Source of the DNA: Dysosmobacter segnis
Lineage (GTDB): Bacteria > Bacillota > Clostridia > Oscillospirales > Oscillospiraceae
Direction: 5' to 3'
DNA length: 64,000 nt
Assembly (NCBI RefSeq): GCF_014297285.1
Contig: NZ_JACOQI010000007.1
Span: 1-64,000 of the forward strand
The notes below the pieces were generated by a model, which saw only the letters and a list, made by a program, of their open reading frames with translations, searched no databases and was not told where the DNA came from. Numbering within the stretch: the stretch's first letter is position 1; each line of letters begins with the position of its first letter. Shown here piece after piece: positions 23,384 through 31,722 of the stretch. The translations under genes and the position numbers were made by a program.

Positions 23384-25736
23384 GCTCACCCGTAACCAGC
23401 GCAAGCAGATCGAGGCGGTGATCCGGCAGGCAAAGGGCGACGGGAAAGCCCATACGGTGCAGGACAGCATCCCATTTCAGAATATGTTCCCCGACGGCCT
23501 GTGCAGGCTGGAGGGCGGGACTTTCTCCAAGACCATCGCCTTTCAGGATGTGAATTACCGCCTGGCGAGGCCGGAGGACCAGCGGAGCATCTTTGAAAGC
23601 CTCTGCGACTTCTATAACGGCTACGACCCCTCCATCGGCGTCCAGGTTACTTTGGACAGCCGCAGCGGAGGCAGCGCCGCCGATGAAATGTTCGGTATTA
23701 CCAGGCAGGGCAATGACCTGGACCCCATCCGGGACGAGGCGGTGGACATCCTGCGGATGCAGTACCGTCGGGGCAACAACGGCTATGTAAAAACCAAGTA
23801 TGTTACCCTGACCATCGAGGCGGAGAACCTTCCCGCGGCTCGGGCGCGGTTTGCCCGCATCGAGACCGATACCCTCAACCGCTTTAAGGTCATGGGGGCA
23901 GCGGCTCATGTGCTGGACGGAAAGGAGCGGCTGGAGCTGCTTTACAACATCCTCCACCCGGAGGGTGGGCAGTTTGCCTTTGAATGGGACTGGCTCCCGG
24001 CCAGCGGCCTTTCGGTGAAGGACTTCATCGCTCCGTCCTCCTTCCACTTCGGGGAGACCCGCACCTTCCGCATCGGAAAGCGGTATGGGGCGGTGTCCTT
24101 CCTGCAAATCCTGGCGCCGGAGATGCACGACCGTATCCTCACCGACTTCATGGAGGCAGACGGGAATATCATGGTGACCATGCACATCCGGGGCATCAAC
24201 CAAAACGAGGCCATCAAAATGGTCAAGCGGAAGATCACCGACCTGGACGCCATGAAGATACAGGAGCAAAAACGGGCTGTGCGCAGCGGCTACGATATGG
24301 ACATACTCCCCAGCGATTTGTCTACTTATGGCGGCGCGGCGAAAGACCTGCTCACCGACCTGCAATCCCGCAACGAGAGAATGTTCAACATGACCTTTCT
24401 GATGCTGCACACGGCGGAGACCCGGCAAAAGCTGGAGATCGCCGTATCCCAGGCGGCCAGCGTCGCCCAGACCTACAACTGCCTTCTGACCCGACTGGAC
24501 TTCCAGCAGGAGGACGGGCTTATGAGCAGCCTTCCCCTGGGGCTCAACCGCATCAAGATCGAACGGAGTCTGACCACTTCGGCCCTGGCGGTGTTCGTCC
24601 CCTTCGTCACCCAGGAGGTGTTCATGGGCGGCGACGCCATGTACTACGGTCTCAATGCACTCTCCAACAATATGATCCTGCTGGACCGCAAGCAATCCCG
24701 CTGTCCCAACGGTCTTGTGTTCGGCACCCCCGGCAGCGGCAAATCCATGAGCTGCAAGCGGGAGATTACCTTCATCATCCTGATGACCCAGGACAATGTC
24801 ATCATCTGCGACCCGGAGGACGAGTATTCGCCCCTGGTGAAGCGGCTGGGTGGTCAGGTGATCCGGCTGTCCCCGTCCAGCACCGACTATGTGAACCCGC
24901 TGGACATCAACCTCAACTATTCCGAGGAAGAAAACCCGTTGGCTCTGAAATCCGACTTCGTGCTGTCCTTCTGCGAGCTCATCATGGGCAGCAAGACGGG
25001 CCTGGAGGCTATTGAGAAAACGGTCATCGACCGGGCGGTACAGATGATCTACCAGCCCTACTTTGCCGACCCACGACCTGAGAATATGCCGATTTTGGGC
25101 GACCTGATGAACGCCCTTCTGTCCCAGCACATCCCGGAGGCCGACCGGGTGGCCCAGGCATTGGACCTGTATGTGAACGGTTCGCTGAACTTCTTCAACC
25201 ACCGCACCACAGTGGACATCTCCAATCGCCTTGTCTGCTTTGACATCAAGGGCCTGGGCAAGAACCTGAAAAAGCCCGGGATGCTCATTGTCCAGGACGC
25301 GGTGTGGAACACAGTTACCATCAACCGGGCGATTGGCCGGTCTACCTGGTACTTCGTGGACGAGTTCCACCTTCTGCTGAAGGAGGAACAGACTGCGGCG
25401 TACAGCGCCGAGATTTGGAAGCGGTTCAGAAAATGGGGCGGCATCCCCACCGGCGCGACCCAGAACCCCAAGGACCTGCTTTCCTCCCCGGAGATCGAAA
25501 ACATCCTGGAAAACAGCGACTTCATCTATATGCTCAACCAGGCGGCGGGCGACCGGAAGATACTGGCGGAGCGGCTGAACATTTCATCTGAACAGCTTGC
25601 CTATGTGACCAATTCCGAGCCGGGTCACGGGCTGCTGTTCTTCAACAATGTCATCCTGCCCTTTGCGGATGACTTCCCGAAGGATACCGAGCTCTACAAA
25701 TTGCTTACCACCAAGCCCAGCGAGGTGGAACATTAA
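23349..25736 (+). CDS. virB4: VirB4/TraE-type conjugation ATPase
   Basis: A 795-residue protein (TTG start inside the end of prgI). The N-terminal half interacts with the membrane channel; the C-terminal ATPase has Walker A GTPGSGKSMSC (about 458-468), Walker B in WYFVDEFHLLLKEE and the ATQNPKDLLSS motif. It powers assembly and function of the transfer channel. The sequence is intact and of normal length. Two A+T-rich genes border its operon. Confidence 0.94.
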   Translation: MREKAERSAKRKLTRNQRKQIEAVIRQAKGDGKAHTVQDSIPFQNMFPDGLCRLEGGTFSKTIAFQDVNYRLARPEDQRSIFESLCDFYNGYDPSIGVQVTLDSRSGGSAADEMFGITRQGNDLDPIRDEAVDILRMQYRRGNNGYVKTKYVTLTIEAENLPAARARFARIETDTLNRFKVMGAAAHVLDGKERLELLYNILHPEGGQFAFEWDWLPASGLSVKDFIAPSSFHFGETRTFRIGKRYGAVSFLQILAPEMHDRILTDFMEADGNIMVTMHIRGINQNEAIKMVKRKITDLDAMKIQEQKRAVRSGYDMDILPSDLSTYGGAAKDLLTDLQSRNERMFNMTFLMLHTAETRQKLEIAVSQAASVAQTYNCLLTRLDFQQEDGLMSSLPLGLNRIKIERSLTTSALAVFVPFVTQEVFMGGDAMYYGLNALSNNMILLDRKQSRCPNGLVFGTPGSGKSMSCKREITFIILMTQDNVIICDPEDEYSPLVKRLGGQVIRLSPSSTDYVNPLDINLNYSEEENPLALKSDFVLSFCELIMGSKTGLEAIEKTVIDRAVQMIYQPYFADPRPENMPILGDLMNALLSQHIPEADRVAQALDLYVNGSLNFFNHRTTVDISNRLVCFDIKGLGKNLKKPGMLIVQDAVWNTVTINRAIGRSTWYFVDEFHLLLKEEQTAAYSAEIWKRFRKWGGIPTGATQNPKDLLSSPEIENILENSDFIYMLNQAAGDRKILAERLNISSEQLAYVTNSEPGHGLLFFNNVILPFADDFPKDTELYKLLTTKPSEVEH

Positions 25737-25817
25737 ACGGCACAATTAGCAAGATTAGCTAATAATAAACTTTTGTTGAAAGGAGATGTGTGATACAATT
25801 TTCTTGAGGTGAGCTTT

Positions 25818-26615
25818 ATGGGGTTCGATGTAGAAACGGTAAAAAACGATTTAAATAGATTATTGAAACAAGGAAATCAGCTGTATATTGCTCTTGCATA
25901 TAAATCAGAATCAGGAGCTAAAAAAGAAGAAGCCAGAAAATATTTAGAGAAAAATGGAATAGACGTCAAAAAACTTCCTGATTTTAAAACACGATATGAA
26001 GTTTGGTATTCTGAGGCGTTACAGTATATAAAAACTTTCCTTCCTGACAGGACAAATGACTTTGTTGCGTTATATAAGAATGAAAAACGCAAAGAAATTA
26101 CTTTTGCCTCATACACTATTTCCGATGCAATCATAGGTCTATGTATGACTAGGGCTGGTAGAGTTGAAGTCGATGAGAGTGCAGCAGTACCTAAAATGCA
26201 GCAACAAGTTTCCATCTTAGAAAGTGCTTTAAAGCTCGTTGATAGTGTCATCTATTCTATTCAGTTCTCTGTCCGGGCGGAGCTGTTTGATTCTGAGCTG
26301 GGTGCAGCTAATGAATTGCTCAAAGCAGGCTTTTTGCGGGCATCAGGTGCAATGTGTGGTGTAATATTGGAAAAACATTTATCTGAAGTTTGCGCGAGAC
26401 ACAAGATTTCCTTGAGAAAAAAATCTCCGACTATTAACGATTACAATGAGGAACTGAAAAATGCTGGCGTAACTGATTTGCCCACCTGGAGGTATATTCA
26501 GCTTCTCGGTGATTTGCGAAATCTGTGCTGTCATGACAAGAAAAGCGAACCCACTAAAGATCAAGCAAAAGATCTGCTTGATGGAACAACCAAAATCTGT
26601 AAAACTGTATATTAA
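25818..26615 (+). CDS. HEPN-like protein, A+T-rich insert
   Basis: A 265-residue protein; ATG 25818 with AGGTGAG four bases upstream is preferred to an earlier GTG. The C-terminal 110 residues look like a HEPN/DUF4145-type helical bundle: NELLKAGFLRASGAMCGVIL then LGDLRNLCCHDKK, containing an R-x4-H motif (Arg234, His239) as in HEPN ribonucleases. The N-terminal part (about 1-120) is helical and unassigned. Low G+C sets it apart from the flanking transfer genes. A defence or RNA-cleavage role is possible but unproven. Confidence 0.65.
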   Translation: MGFDVETVKNDLNRLLKQGNQLYIALAYKSESGAKKEEARKYLEKNGIDVKKLPDFKTRYEVWYSEALQYIKTFLPDRTNDFVALYKNEKRKEITFASYTISDAIIGLCMTRAGRVEVDESAAVPKMQQQVSILESALKLVDSVIYSIQFSVRAELFDSELGAANELLKAGFLRASGAMCGVILEKHLSEVCARHKISLRKKSPTINDYNEELKNAGVTDLPTWRYIQLLGDLRNLCCHDKKSEPTKDQAKDLLDGTTKICKTVY

Positions 26616-26689
26616 CGGTTAGTACTCTACAAGCGTCACTGGAAACAGTGGCGCTTTTCTTATGCCCGATATTCAGAAAGGAGCATGAA

Positions 26690-27013
26690 ATGGAACAGGA
26701 AAAGCTGTATGTCATTGAGGAAAAGACCTACGAGGCCCACATCGACGAGGAAGTCCATCTCTACGGGCTGCTGCACCAGCTGGCCTTTCTTGCCGGGAAG
26801 ATCAAGGACCGCCGGGACATGGAGAACCTGATCGACACCGCCCGGCGGTACGGCGAAATCGCCGACCAGATGTTTGACCGCTGGAGCATCCCCGGCCGCT
26901 ACCTGGTGTTCGGCGACAAGGCCGACCTTGCCCGGCTGAAGGCCCTGGAGCTGTGCGAACTGGACGCCTTCTATGTGGACTGCGAGGACGACGAGGATCA
27001 GCCCCATGCCTGA
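26690..27013 (+). CDS. Small acidic ICE protein of unknown function
   Basis: A 107-residue protein, MEQEKLYVIEEKTYEAHIDE..., with AAAGGAGCATGAA before the ATG. It is helical and acidic, ending DAFYVDCEDDEDQPHA. The stop codon overlaps the start of the methyltransferase gene, so both belong to the transfer operon. Similar genes occur at this place in related ICEs without known role. Confidence 0.65.
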   Translation: MEQEKLYVIEEKTYEAHIDEEVHLYGLLHQLAFLAGKIKDRRDMENLIDTARRYGEIADQMFDRWSIPGRYLVFGDKADLARLKALELCELDAFYVDCEDDEDQPHA

Positions 27014-28031
27014 CCGCCTCACCCATGTCAGCCTCTTTTCCGGCATCGGCGGGCTGGACCTTGCGGCAGAGGCGGCGGGCTTTGAAACGGTCTGCCAATG
27101 CGAGTGGGCGGATTATCCCTATTCCATCCTGCAAAAGCATTGGCCGGATGTGCCGAAGTTCCGGGACATCACCACATTCACGAAGGAGGCGTTTTTTGAG
27201 AAAACAGGACTTGAAACCATCACCATCCTTTCCGGCGGCTTCCCGTGTCAGCCCTTCTCCACCGCCGGAAAACGGAAGGGCTTTGCGGATGAACGCTACC
27301 TGTGGCCGGAAATGTGCCGCGTTATTACCGAGCTGCGGCCCCGTTGGGTGCTTGGGGAAAATGTTGCTGGCTTCATCAATATGGGGCTCGACAAAACGAT
27401 CTTTGACCTGGCAAAAGCGGGATACGCTGTTCTCCCATTCGTATTTCCGGCTTGCGGCGTCGGCGCATGGCATGAGCGCCAGCGAACTTTTATCGTCGCG
27501 GCTGATGTTTCCCACGCCCCTTGCCTCCGACAAATCCACGGGGCAGGACGCTGCCAACCTGGATGTGTACCTGTCGGACAATGGGATATTCCGCAAGCGG
27601 AACAAGGACGGGACGATCTGGAGCCTGAGCCTGTCGGCGGCGGTGTTCTATCTGACCCCGGCAGCGTCGGAGGGCTACCGCTCCACGCTGAAACCAGCGG
27701 CGTTTCGCAACAGCGCCCCGTCTGCCAACCTGTCCTCCCAGGTGATCCAGCGGGAGCAGCCGCTATCCGAGACGGCAGCGCTGAACCCGGATTGGGTGGA
27801 ATGGCTCATGGGCTTCCCCCGGAAATGGACGGACGTATCCTCTGGGCTGCCGAGCCGGAAGGAATCCCCCGTATCACCGAAAACACTGCGGACCGCGCCC
27901 TACGGCTGAAAACCCTGGGCAATGCGGTCTGCCCGCCCCAGGCCTATCCCATTTTCCAGTACATCGCCATGATCGAAACCGGGGCCTGTGTCAACATCTG
28001 CCCCTATGGAACAGGAGGTGACGCACCTTGA
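27006..28031 (+). CDS. DNA (cytosine-5) methyltransferase
   Basis: A 341-residue protein. Motif I is LFSGIGGLDLAAEAAG, the catalytic motif IV GGFPCQPFSTAGKR (Cys about residue 81), motif VI GENVAG, motif VIII WHERQRTFIVA, and motifs IX/X RALRLKTLGNAVCPPQAYPI at the end. Between about residues 165 and 275 the sequence is poor in recognisable motifs. A second frame over the same DNA (about 27490-27909) also looks like methyltransferase sequence. It probably protects the ICE from restriction. The start overlaps the previous stop and the end overlaps the next start. Confidence 0.88.
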   Translation: MPDRLTHVSLFSGIGGLDLAAEAAGFETVCQCEWADYPYSILQKHWPDVPKFRDITTFTKEAFFEKTGLETITILSGGFPCQPFSTAGKRKGFADERYLWPEMCRVITELRPRWVLGENVAGFINMGLDKTIFDLAKAGYAVLPFVFPACGVGAWHERQRTFIVAADVSHAPCLRQIHGAGRCQPGCVPVGQWDIPQAEQGRDDLEPEPVGGGVLSDPGSVGGLPLHAETSGVSQQRPVCQPVLPGDPAGAAAIRDGSAEPGLGGMAHGLPPEMDGRILWAAEPEGIPRITENTADRALRLKTLGNAVCPPQAYPIFQYIAMIETGACVNICPYGTGGDAP

Positions 28032-29917
28032 AAGAATGGAAAGCCCCCGAAAAGGAGGCGCAGAAGATGACCCGTGACGGGGCGGTATCCGTCAATCTGG
28101 TCACGGGCGAGACTACCTATCCCTCTGACCGCACGCCGGAGCAAGACCATTCTGCATCCGGCGAAACGGTGGGCGCCGCTGGAAAAGCGGTGGACCGTGC
28201 GGAACTGCACCGGGAACAGGCGGCAGCCAAAAAGAAGCGCCGGAAACAGCGCCGGGCCTATCGGGAGGGTGAGGCGGCGGCAAGCCGCCCATCCTCCCGA
28301 TTGCAGTTTTCCGAAGCTGACCGGGCCAAGCCGGAGTTGCAAGGGACCATCCGCAAGTCGGATAAGGCGGCGGACCGGCTGGATGCCGCCAGGGACGCGA
28401 TCCCCAATAAGAGTCCGGGAAAGCCCCATGCCAATCCGCTGTCCCGCCCCATCCAGGAGGCAGGCGCAGCGATCCACGGCAAGGTCCGGGAGGTGGAGCA
28501 GGAAAATTCCGGCGTCCAGTCGGGCCACCTGGGGGAACGCAGCTTTGAGAAGGCTGTGGGCTACGGAAACCGCCGTGTCCAGAACTGGCGGGCGGAACGC
28601 AAGCTGAAACCCTGGCGGGACGCAGCGAAAGCGGAACAGGCGGCGGTCAAGGCCAATGCGGATTTCTACTATCGGAAAGCCGTGGCGGAGAACCCCCAGC
28701 TTGCATCCAATCCCATCTCCCGCCTGTGGCAGAAACGGAAGCTGCAAAAGCAATATGCGGCGGCATACCGGGCGGCGGGCAAGACTGCCCAAGCCGGAAA
28801 AACAGCGGAGGCCACGGCAAAGGCGGCCAAGAAAACCGCCCAGGAGTCCAAGCGTACCGCCCTTTTCCTGAAACGGCATTGGAAGGGTGCGTTGATCGTG
28901 GGCGGCATCGGCCTTCTGCTGGTGATGCTGCTGGGCTCCCTGCAATCCTGTTCCTCCATGTTCGGCGGCGGGGTGTCCAATATCATGGCATCTTCCTATC
29001 TGTCCGAGGATGCCGACATGCTGGCGGCGGAAGAAGCCTACTGCGCCAAAGAGGATGAATTGCGGGAATACCTGGATACCTACGAGGCCACCCACAACTA
29101 TGACGAGTATCACTTCGACCTGGACGAAATCGAGCATGACCCCTATGTGCTGGTTTCCATTTTGTCGGCACTCCATGAAGGGGTGTTCACCATCGACCAG
29201 GTACAGGGTGACCTTCAAACCCTCTTTGACAAGCAATATATCCTCACCGAAACCGTGACCACGGAGACCCGCTATCGGACGGAAACACGGACGGACAGCG
29301 AGGGCAACGAGTACGAGGTTGAGGTGCCGTACACTTGGTATATCTGCACCGTGACATTGGAGAACTTCGACCTCTCCCATGTGCCTGTCTACATGATGGG
29401 CGAGGAACAGCTTTCCTTGTATGCCACCTATATGTCCACCCTGGGTAACCGCCCCGACCTGTTCCCATCCTCCGGGTATGTGAACAAGTACATCGAGAAC
29501 CCGCCCACCGCCTGGGAGATTCCCGCTGAATACCTGACGGACGAGCGGTTCAACACCCTCATTACCGAGGCGGAAAAATACCTGGGTTATCCCTATGTGT
29601 GGGGCGGCAGCAGTCCCAGCACCTCTTTTGATTGCAGCGGCTTTGTCAGTTATGTGCTGACCAACAGCGGCCTGTGCAATACCGGGCGGCTGGGTGCCCA
29701 GGGGCTCTACAACATTTCCACCCCGGTATCCGACCCCCAGCCTGGCGATCTGGTGTTCTTTGTGGGCACCTACGACACCAGCGGCGTGTCCCATGTGGGT
29801 ATCTATGTGGGCGACGGGATGATGCTGCACTGCGGCGACCCCATCCAGTATTCCAACCTGAACACAAGTTACTGGCAGTCCCATTTCTACGCATACGGCA
29901 GACCGCCGTACAGCTGA
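28028..29917 (+). CDS. NlpC/P60 cell-wall hydrolase of the transfer apparatus (CD1107/CD1108-like)
   Basis: A 629-residue protein with TTG start after AGGAGGTGACGCACC. A long basic, repeat-like cytoplasmic part (about 1-285) is followed by one membrane helix (WKGALIVGGIGLLLVMLLGS, about 288-307), an extracellular region with three ET/RT-rich strands, and a C-terminal NlpC/P60 domain. That domain has YVWGGSSPSTSFDCSGFVSY (catalytic Cys), SHVGIYVGDGMMLHC (His) and a final HFYAYGRPPYS. It is expected to open peptidoglycan for the conjugation channel, as VirB1-type proteins do. Confidence 0.9.
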   Translation: MKEWKAPEKEAQKMTRDGAVSVNLVTGETTYPSDRTPEQDHSASGETVGAAGKAVDRAELHREQAAAKKKRRKQRRAYREGEAAASRPSSRLQFSEADRAKPELQGTIRKSDKAADRLDAARDAIPNKSPGKPHANPLSRPIQEAGAAIHGKVREVEQENSGVQSGHLGERSFEKAVGYGNRRVQNWRAERKLKPWRDAAKAEQAAVKANADFYYRKAVAENPQLASNPISRLWQKRKLQKQYAAAYRAAGKTAQAGKTAEATAKAAKKTAQESKRTALFLKRHWKGALIVGGIGLLLVMLLGSLQSCSSMFGGGVSNIMASSYLSEDADMLAAEEAYCAKEDELREYLDTYEATHNYDEYHFDLDEIEHDPYVLVSILSALHEGVFTIDQVQGDLQTLFDKQYILTETVTTETRYRTETRTDSEGNEYEVEVPYTWYICTVTLENFDLSHVPVYMMGEEQLSLYATYMSTLGNRPDLFPSSGYVNKYIENPPTAWEIPAEYLTDERFNTLITEAEKYLGYPYVWGGSSPSTSFDCSGFVSYVLTNSGLCNTGRLGAQGLYNISTPVSDPQPGDLVFFVGTYDTSGVSHVGIYVGDGMMLHCGDPIQYSNLNTSYWQSHFYAYGRPPYS

Positions 29918-29938
29918 TGGAGGTGATGAAGTGTCAAC

Positions 29939-30673
29939 ATGGTTTCCTACGGGGGCGGCGCTAACAGCACCGCCCTTTTGATTGGGCTGCACCAGCACCG
30001 TATCCCGGTGGACCTGATCCTCTTTGCGGATACGGGGGCAGAGCATCCCCACACCTACGCCTATCTGGAGGTGATGGATGACTGGCTGAAGGACCACGGG
30101 ATGCCGCCCATTACCAGAGTGTATAAGACCACCCGTGACGGGAAACGGCTGACGTTGGAGGATGAATGTCTGCAAAGTTGCAGCCTACCGTCCATCGCCT
30201 ACGGCTTCAAACGGTGTTCCCTGAAACACAAGATCGGGCCGCAGGAAAAGTTCTGCAACCATTATCCGCCGTGTCAGAAGGTGTGGGCGGCGGGCAAACG
30301 GGTGGTCAAGTTCATCGGCTACGACGCAGGCGAGGGCTACCGCAGCGACAAGGTGCTGCTGGGAGACCTGGCCGACCGAAAATACAGCAAGTGGTATCCC
30401 CTGATGGAATGGGGATGGACACGGGACGATTGCATCCGGCAAATCGAGGCGGCGGGGCTGCCCCAGCCGGGAAAATCGTCCTGTTTTTTCTGCCCCAGCA
30501 TGAAACCCGACGAGATAACCGCCCTGCGGGAGCAGCATCCCGATTTGTTCCGCCGCGCCCTGGCGCTGGAGGACAACGCCCGGCAAAACCTGAAAACGGT
30601 CAAGGGCCTGGGGCGGAACTATTCCTGGAGAGAACGATTTGGAAAGGAGTTTTGCACACATGGCAACGGTTGA
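29939..30673 (+). CDS. PAPS-reductase-family (PP-loop) protein
   Basis: A 244-residue protein opening MVSYGGGANSTALLIGLHQH, a PP-loop nucleotide-binding motif, followed by LILFADTGAEHPHTYAYL. Paired cysteines occur in the middle (LQSCSLPSIAYGFKRCSLKH) and at SSCFFCPSMKPDE, which may bind an iron-sulfur cluster. Such proteins are frequent ICE cargo and resemble DndC-like or sulfur-transfer enzymes; the substrate is unknown. The upstream site TGGAGGTGATGAAG is somewhat distant from the ATG. Confidence 0.8.
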   Translation: MVSYGGGANSTALLIGLHQHRIPVDLILFADTGAEHPHTYAYLEVMDDWLKDHGMPPITRVYKTTRDGKRLTLEDECLQSCSLPSIAYGFKRCSLKHKIGPQEKFCNHYPPCQKVWAAGKRVVKFIGYDAGEGYRSDKVLLGDLADRKYSKWYPLMEWGWTRDDCIRQIEAAGLPQPGKSSCFFCPSMKPDEITALREQHPDLFRRALALEDNARQNLKTVKGLGRNYSWRERFGKEFCTHGNG

Positions 30674-30950
30674 GAAAATCCGCCGAGACATCGAAAAGAC
30701 GAAGGAGAAGATCTCCGCCCAGCAGAAGCGCCTTCGGGAGCTGGAGGCGCAGCTCACCGAGGAAGAAAACCTGGAGATCGTCCGCATGGTCAAGGCGGTG
30801 CGCATGGACAACAAGGAGCTGACCGCCTTCCTGAAGGCCTACGCCAGCGGCCTCATCACCCTGCCCGACGGGATGATGGAGGCGGAGGCGGCGCCGGACC
30901 CCGACGACGAGGATATGGAAGGAATGAAGGACGGCGAAGATGAAGCGTAA
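30660..30950 (+). CDS. DUF4315 family protein
   Basis: A 96-residue protein, MATVEKIRRDIEKTKEKISA..., mainly a coiled coil (about 3-55) followed by FLKAYASGLITLPDGM and an acidic tail. GGAAAGGAGTTTTGCACAC precedes the ATG. DUF4315 genes sit between the NlpC/P60 and DUF4366 genes in many Clostridia ICEs. The end overlaps the DUF4366 gene by 11 bp. Confidence 0.85.
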   Translation: MATVEKIRRDIEKTKEKISAQQKRLRELEAQLTEEENLEIVRMVKAVRMDNKELTAFLKAYASGLITLPDGMMEAEAAPDPDDEDMEGMKDGEDEA

Positions 30951-31653
30951 CAGAGTTTTCCGCCTTTTGGCGTCCCTGACGGTGGTGGTCCTGTGCATGA
31001 CCGTCTTCTCCGTCACCGCCTTTGCGGGCGGTGGGGATGGCGACTACTACACGGGGGAGCCCGCCGAGACGACGCCGGAACCCACCGAGGAACCCGCCAC
31101 CGGGGGCATGGAGCCGGAGGGCCAGCCCCTTACCCCGGAGGGCAACGCCACGCTGGTGGACGATTATTACGGCGATAAGCAGCTTATCACCGTGACCACA
31201 AAAGCGGGCAACTATTTTTACATCCTGATCGACCGGGCCAACGAGGACAAGGAGACCGCCGTTCACTTCTTGAACCAGGTGGATGAAGCCGACCTGATGG
31301 CGCTGCTGGAGGACGGGCAGGCGGAGGAAAAGCCCGCTGCTTGTACCTGCGCCGAGAAATGCCAGGCCGGTGCGGTGAATACCGCCTGTCCGGTCTGCGC
31401 GGTGAATATGAGCGAGTGTGCCGGTAAAGCGCCGGAGGTGGAGCCGGAGCCTGAACCGGAGCCGGAGAAGGAGTCCGGCAGCAGCGGCGCCCTGGTTCTG
31501 ATCCTGCTGCTGGCGGCCCTGGGCGGCGGCGGAGCCTTCGCCTACATCAAGTTCATCAAGCCCAAGCAGGGCGCAAAGGTCAGCGCCGACCCGGACGACT
31601 ATGAGTTCGAGGACGAGGAATACGAAAACGAGGATGTTCCTGAACAGGATTGA
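30940..31653 (+). CDS. DUF4366 family surface-anchored conjugation protein
   Basis: A 237-residue protein with a signal peptide (about 1-29, ending SVTAFAGGG), a Thr/Glu/Pro-rich linker, an extracellular domain with YYGDKQLITVTTKAGNYFYI and FLNQVDEADLMALLE, and a Cys-rich stretch (CTCAEKCQ...CPVC...C). A EPEPEPE spacer and a C-terminal membrane helix (SSGALVLILLLAALGGGGAF) with acidic tail follow. It is a usual companion of the CD1107-type hydrolase. The role at the cell surface during transfer is inferred. Confidence 0.87.
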   Translation: MKRNRVFRLLASLTVVVLCMTVFSVTAFAGGGDGDYYTGEPAETTPEPTEEPATGGMEPEGQPLTPEGNATLVDDYYGDKQLITVTTKAGNYFYILIDRANEDKETAVHFLNQVDEADLMALLEDGQAEEKPAACTCAEKCQAGAVNTACPVCAVNMSECAGKAPEVEPEPEPEPEKESGSSGALVLILLLAALGGGGAFAYIKFIKPKQGAKVSADPDDYEFEDEEYENEDVPEQD

Positions 31654-31682
31654 AATGACAGTAAATAAGTACATCAAAAAGG

Positions 31683-31707
31683 CCCGCCGCCCATGATGGG
31701 CGGCGGG
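31683..31707 (-). terminator. Terminator of the HNH-like gene
   Basis: A 10-bp perfect stem CCCGCCGCCC / GGGCGGCGGG around ATGAT; on the minus strand it is followed by CCTTTTTGATG. It sits 16 bases past the minus-strand gene's stop and 30 bases after the DUF4366 stop, so it may serve both. Confidence 0.7.
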
Positions 31708-31722
31708 AGTGCATTGAAAGAA

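Noticed and set aside
23259..25370. 703-residue minus-strand frame opposite virB4
   Set aside because: Antisense shadow of the VirB4 gene; no ribosome site or motifs.
26953..27480. First half of the second frame across the methyltransferase gene
   Set aside because: This half is a plain shadow of the catalytic motifs; only the later part (after about 27490) shows methyltransferase-like sequence and is reported as a finding.
28004..30175. 723-residue minus-strand frame opposite the NlpC/P60 gene
   Set aside because: Antisense shadow; the plus strand has membrane, catalytic and operon evidence.
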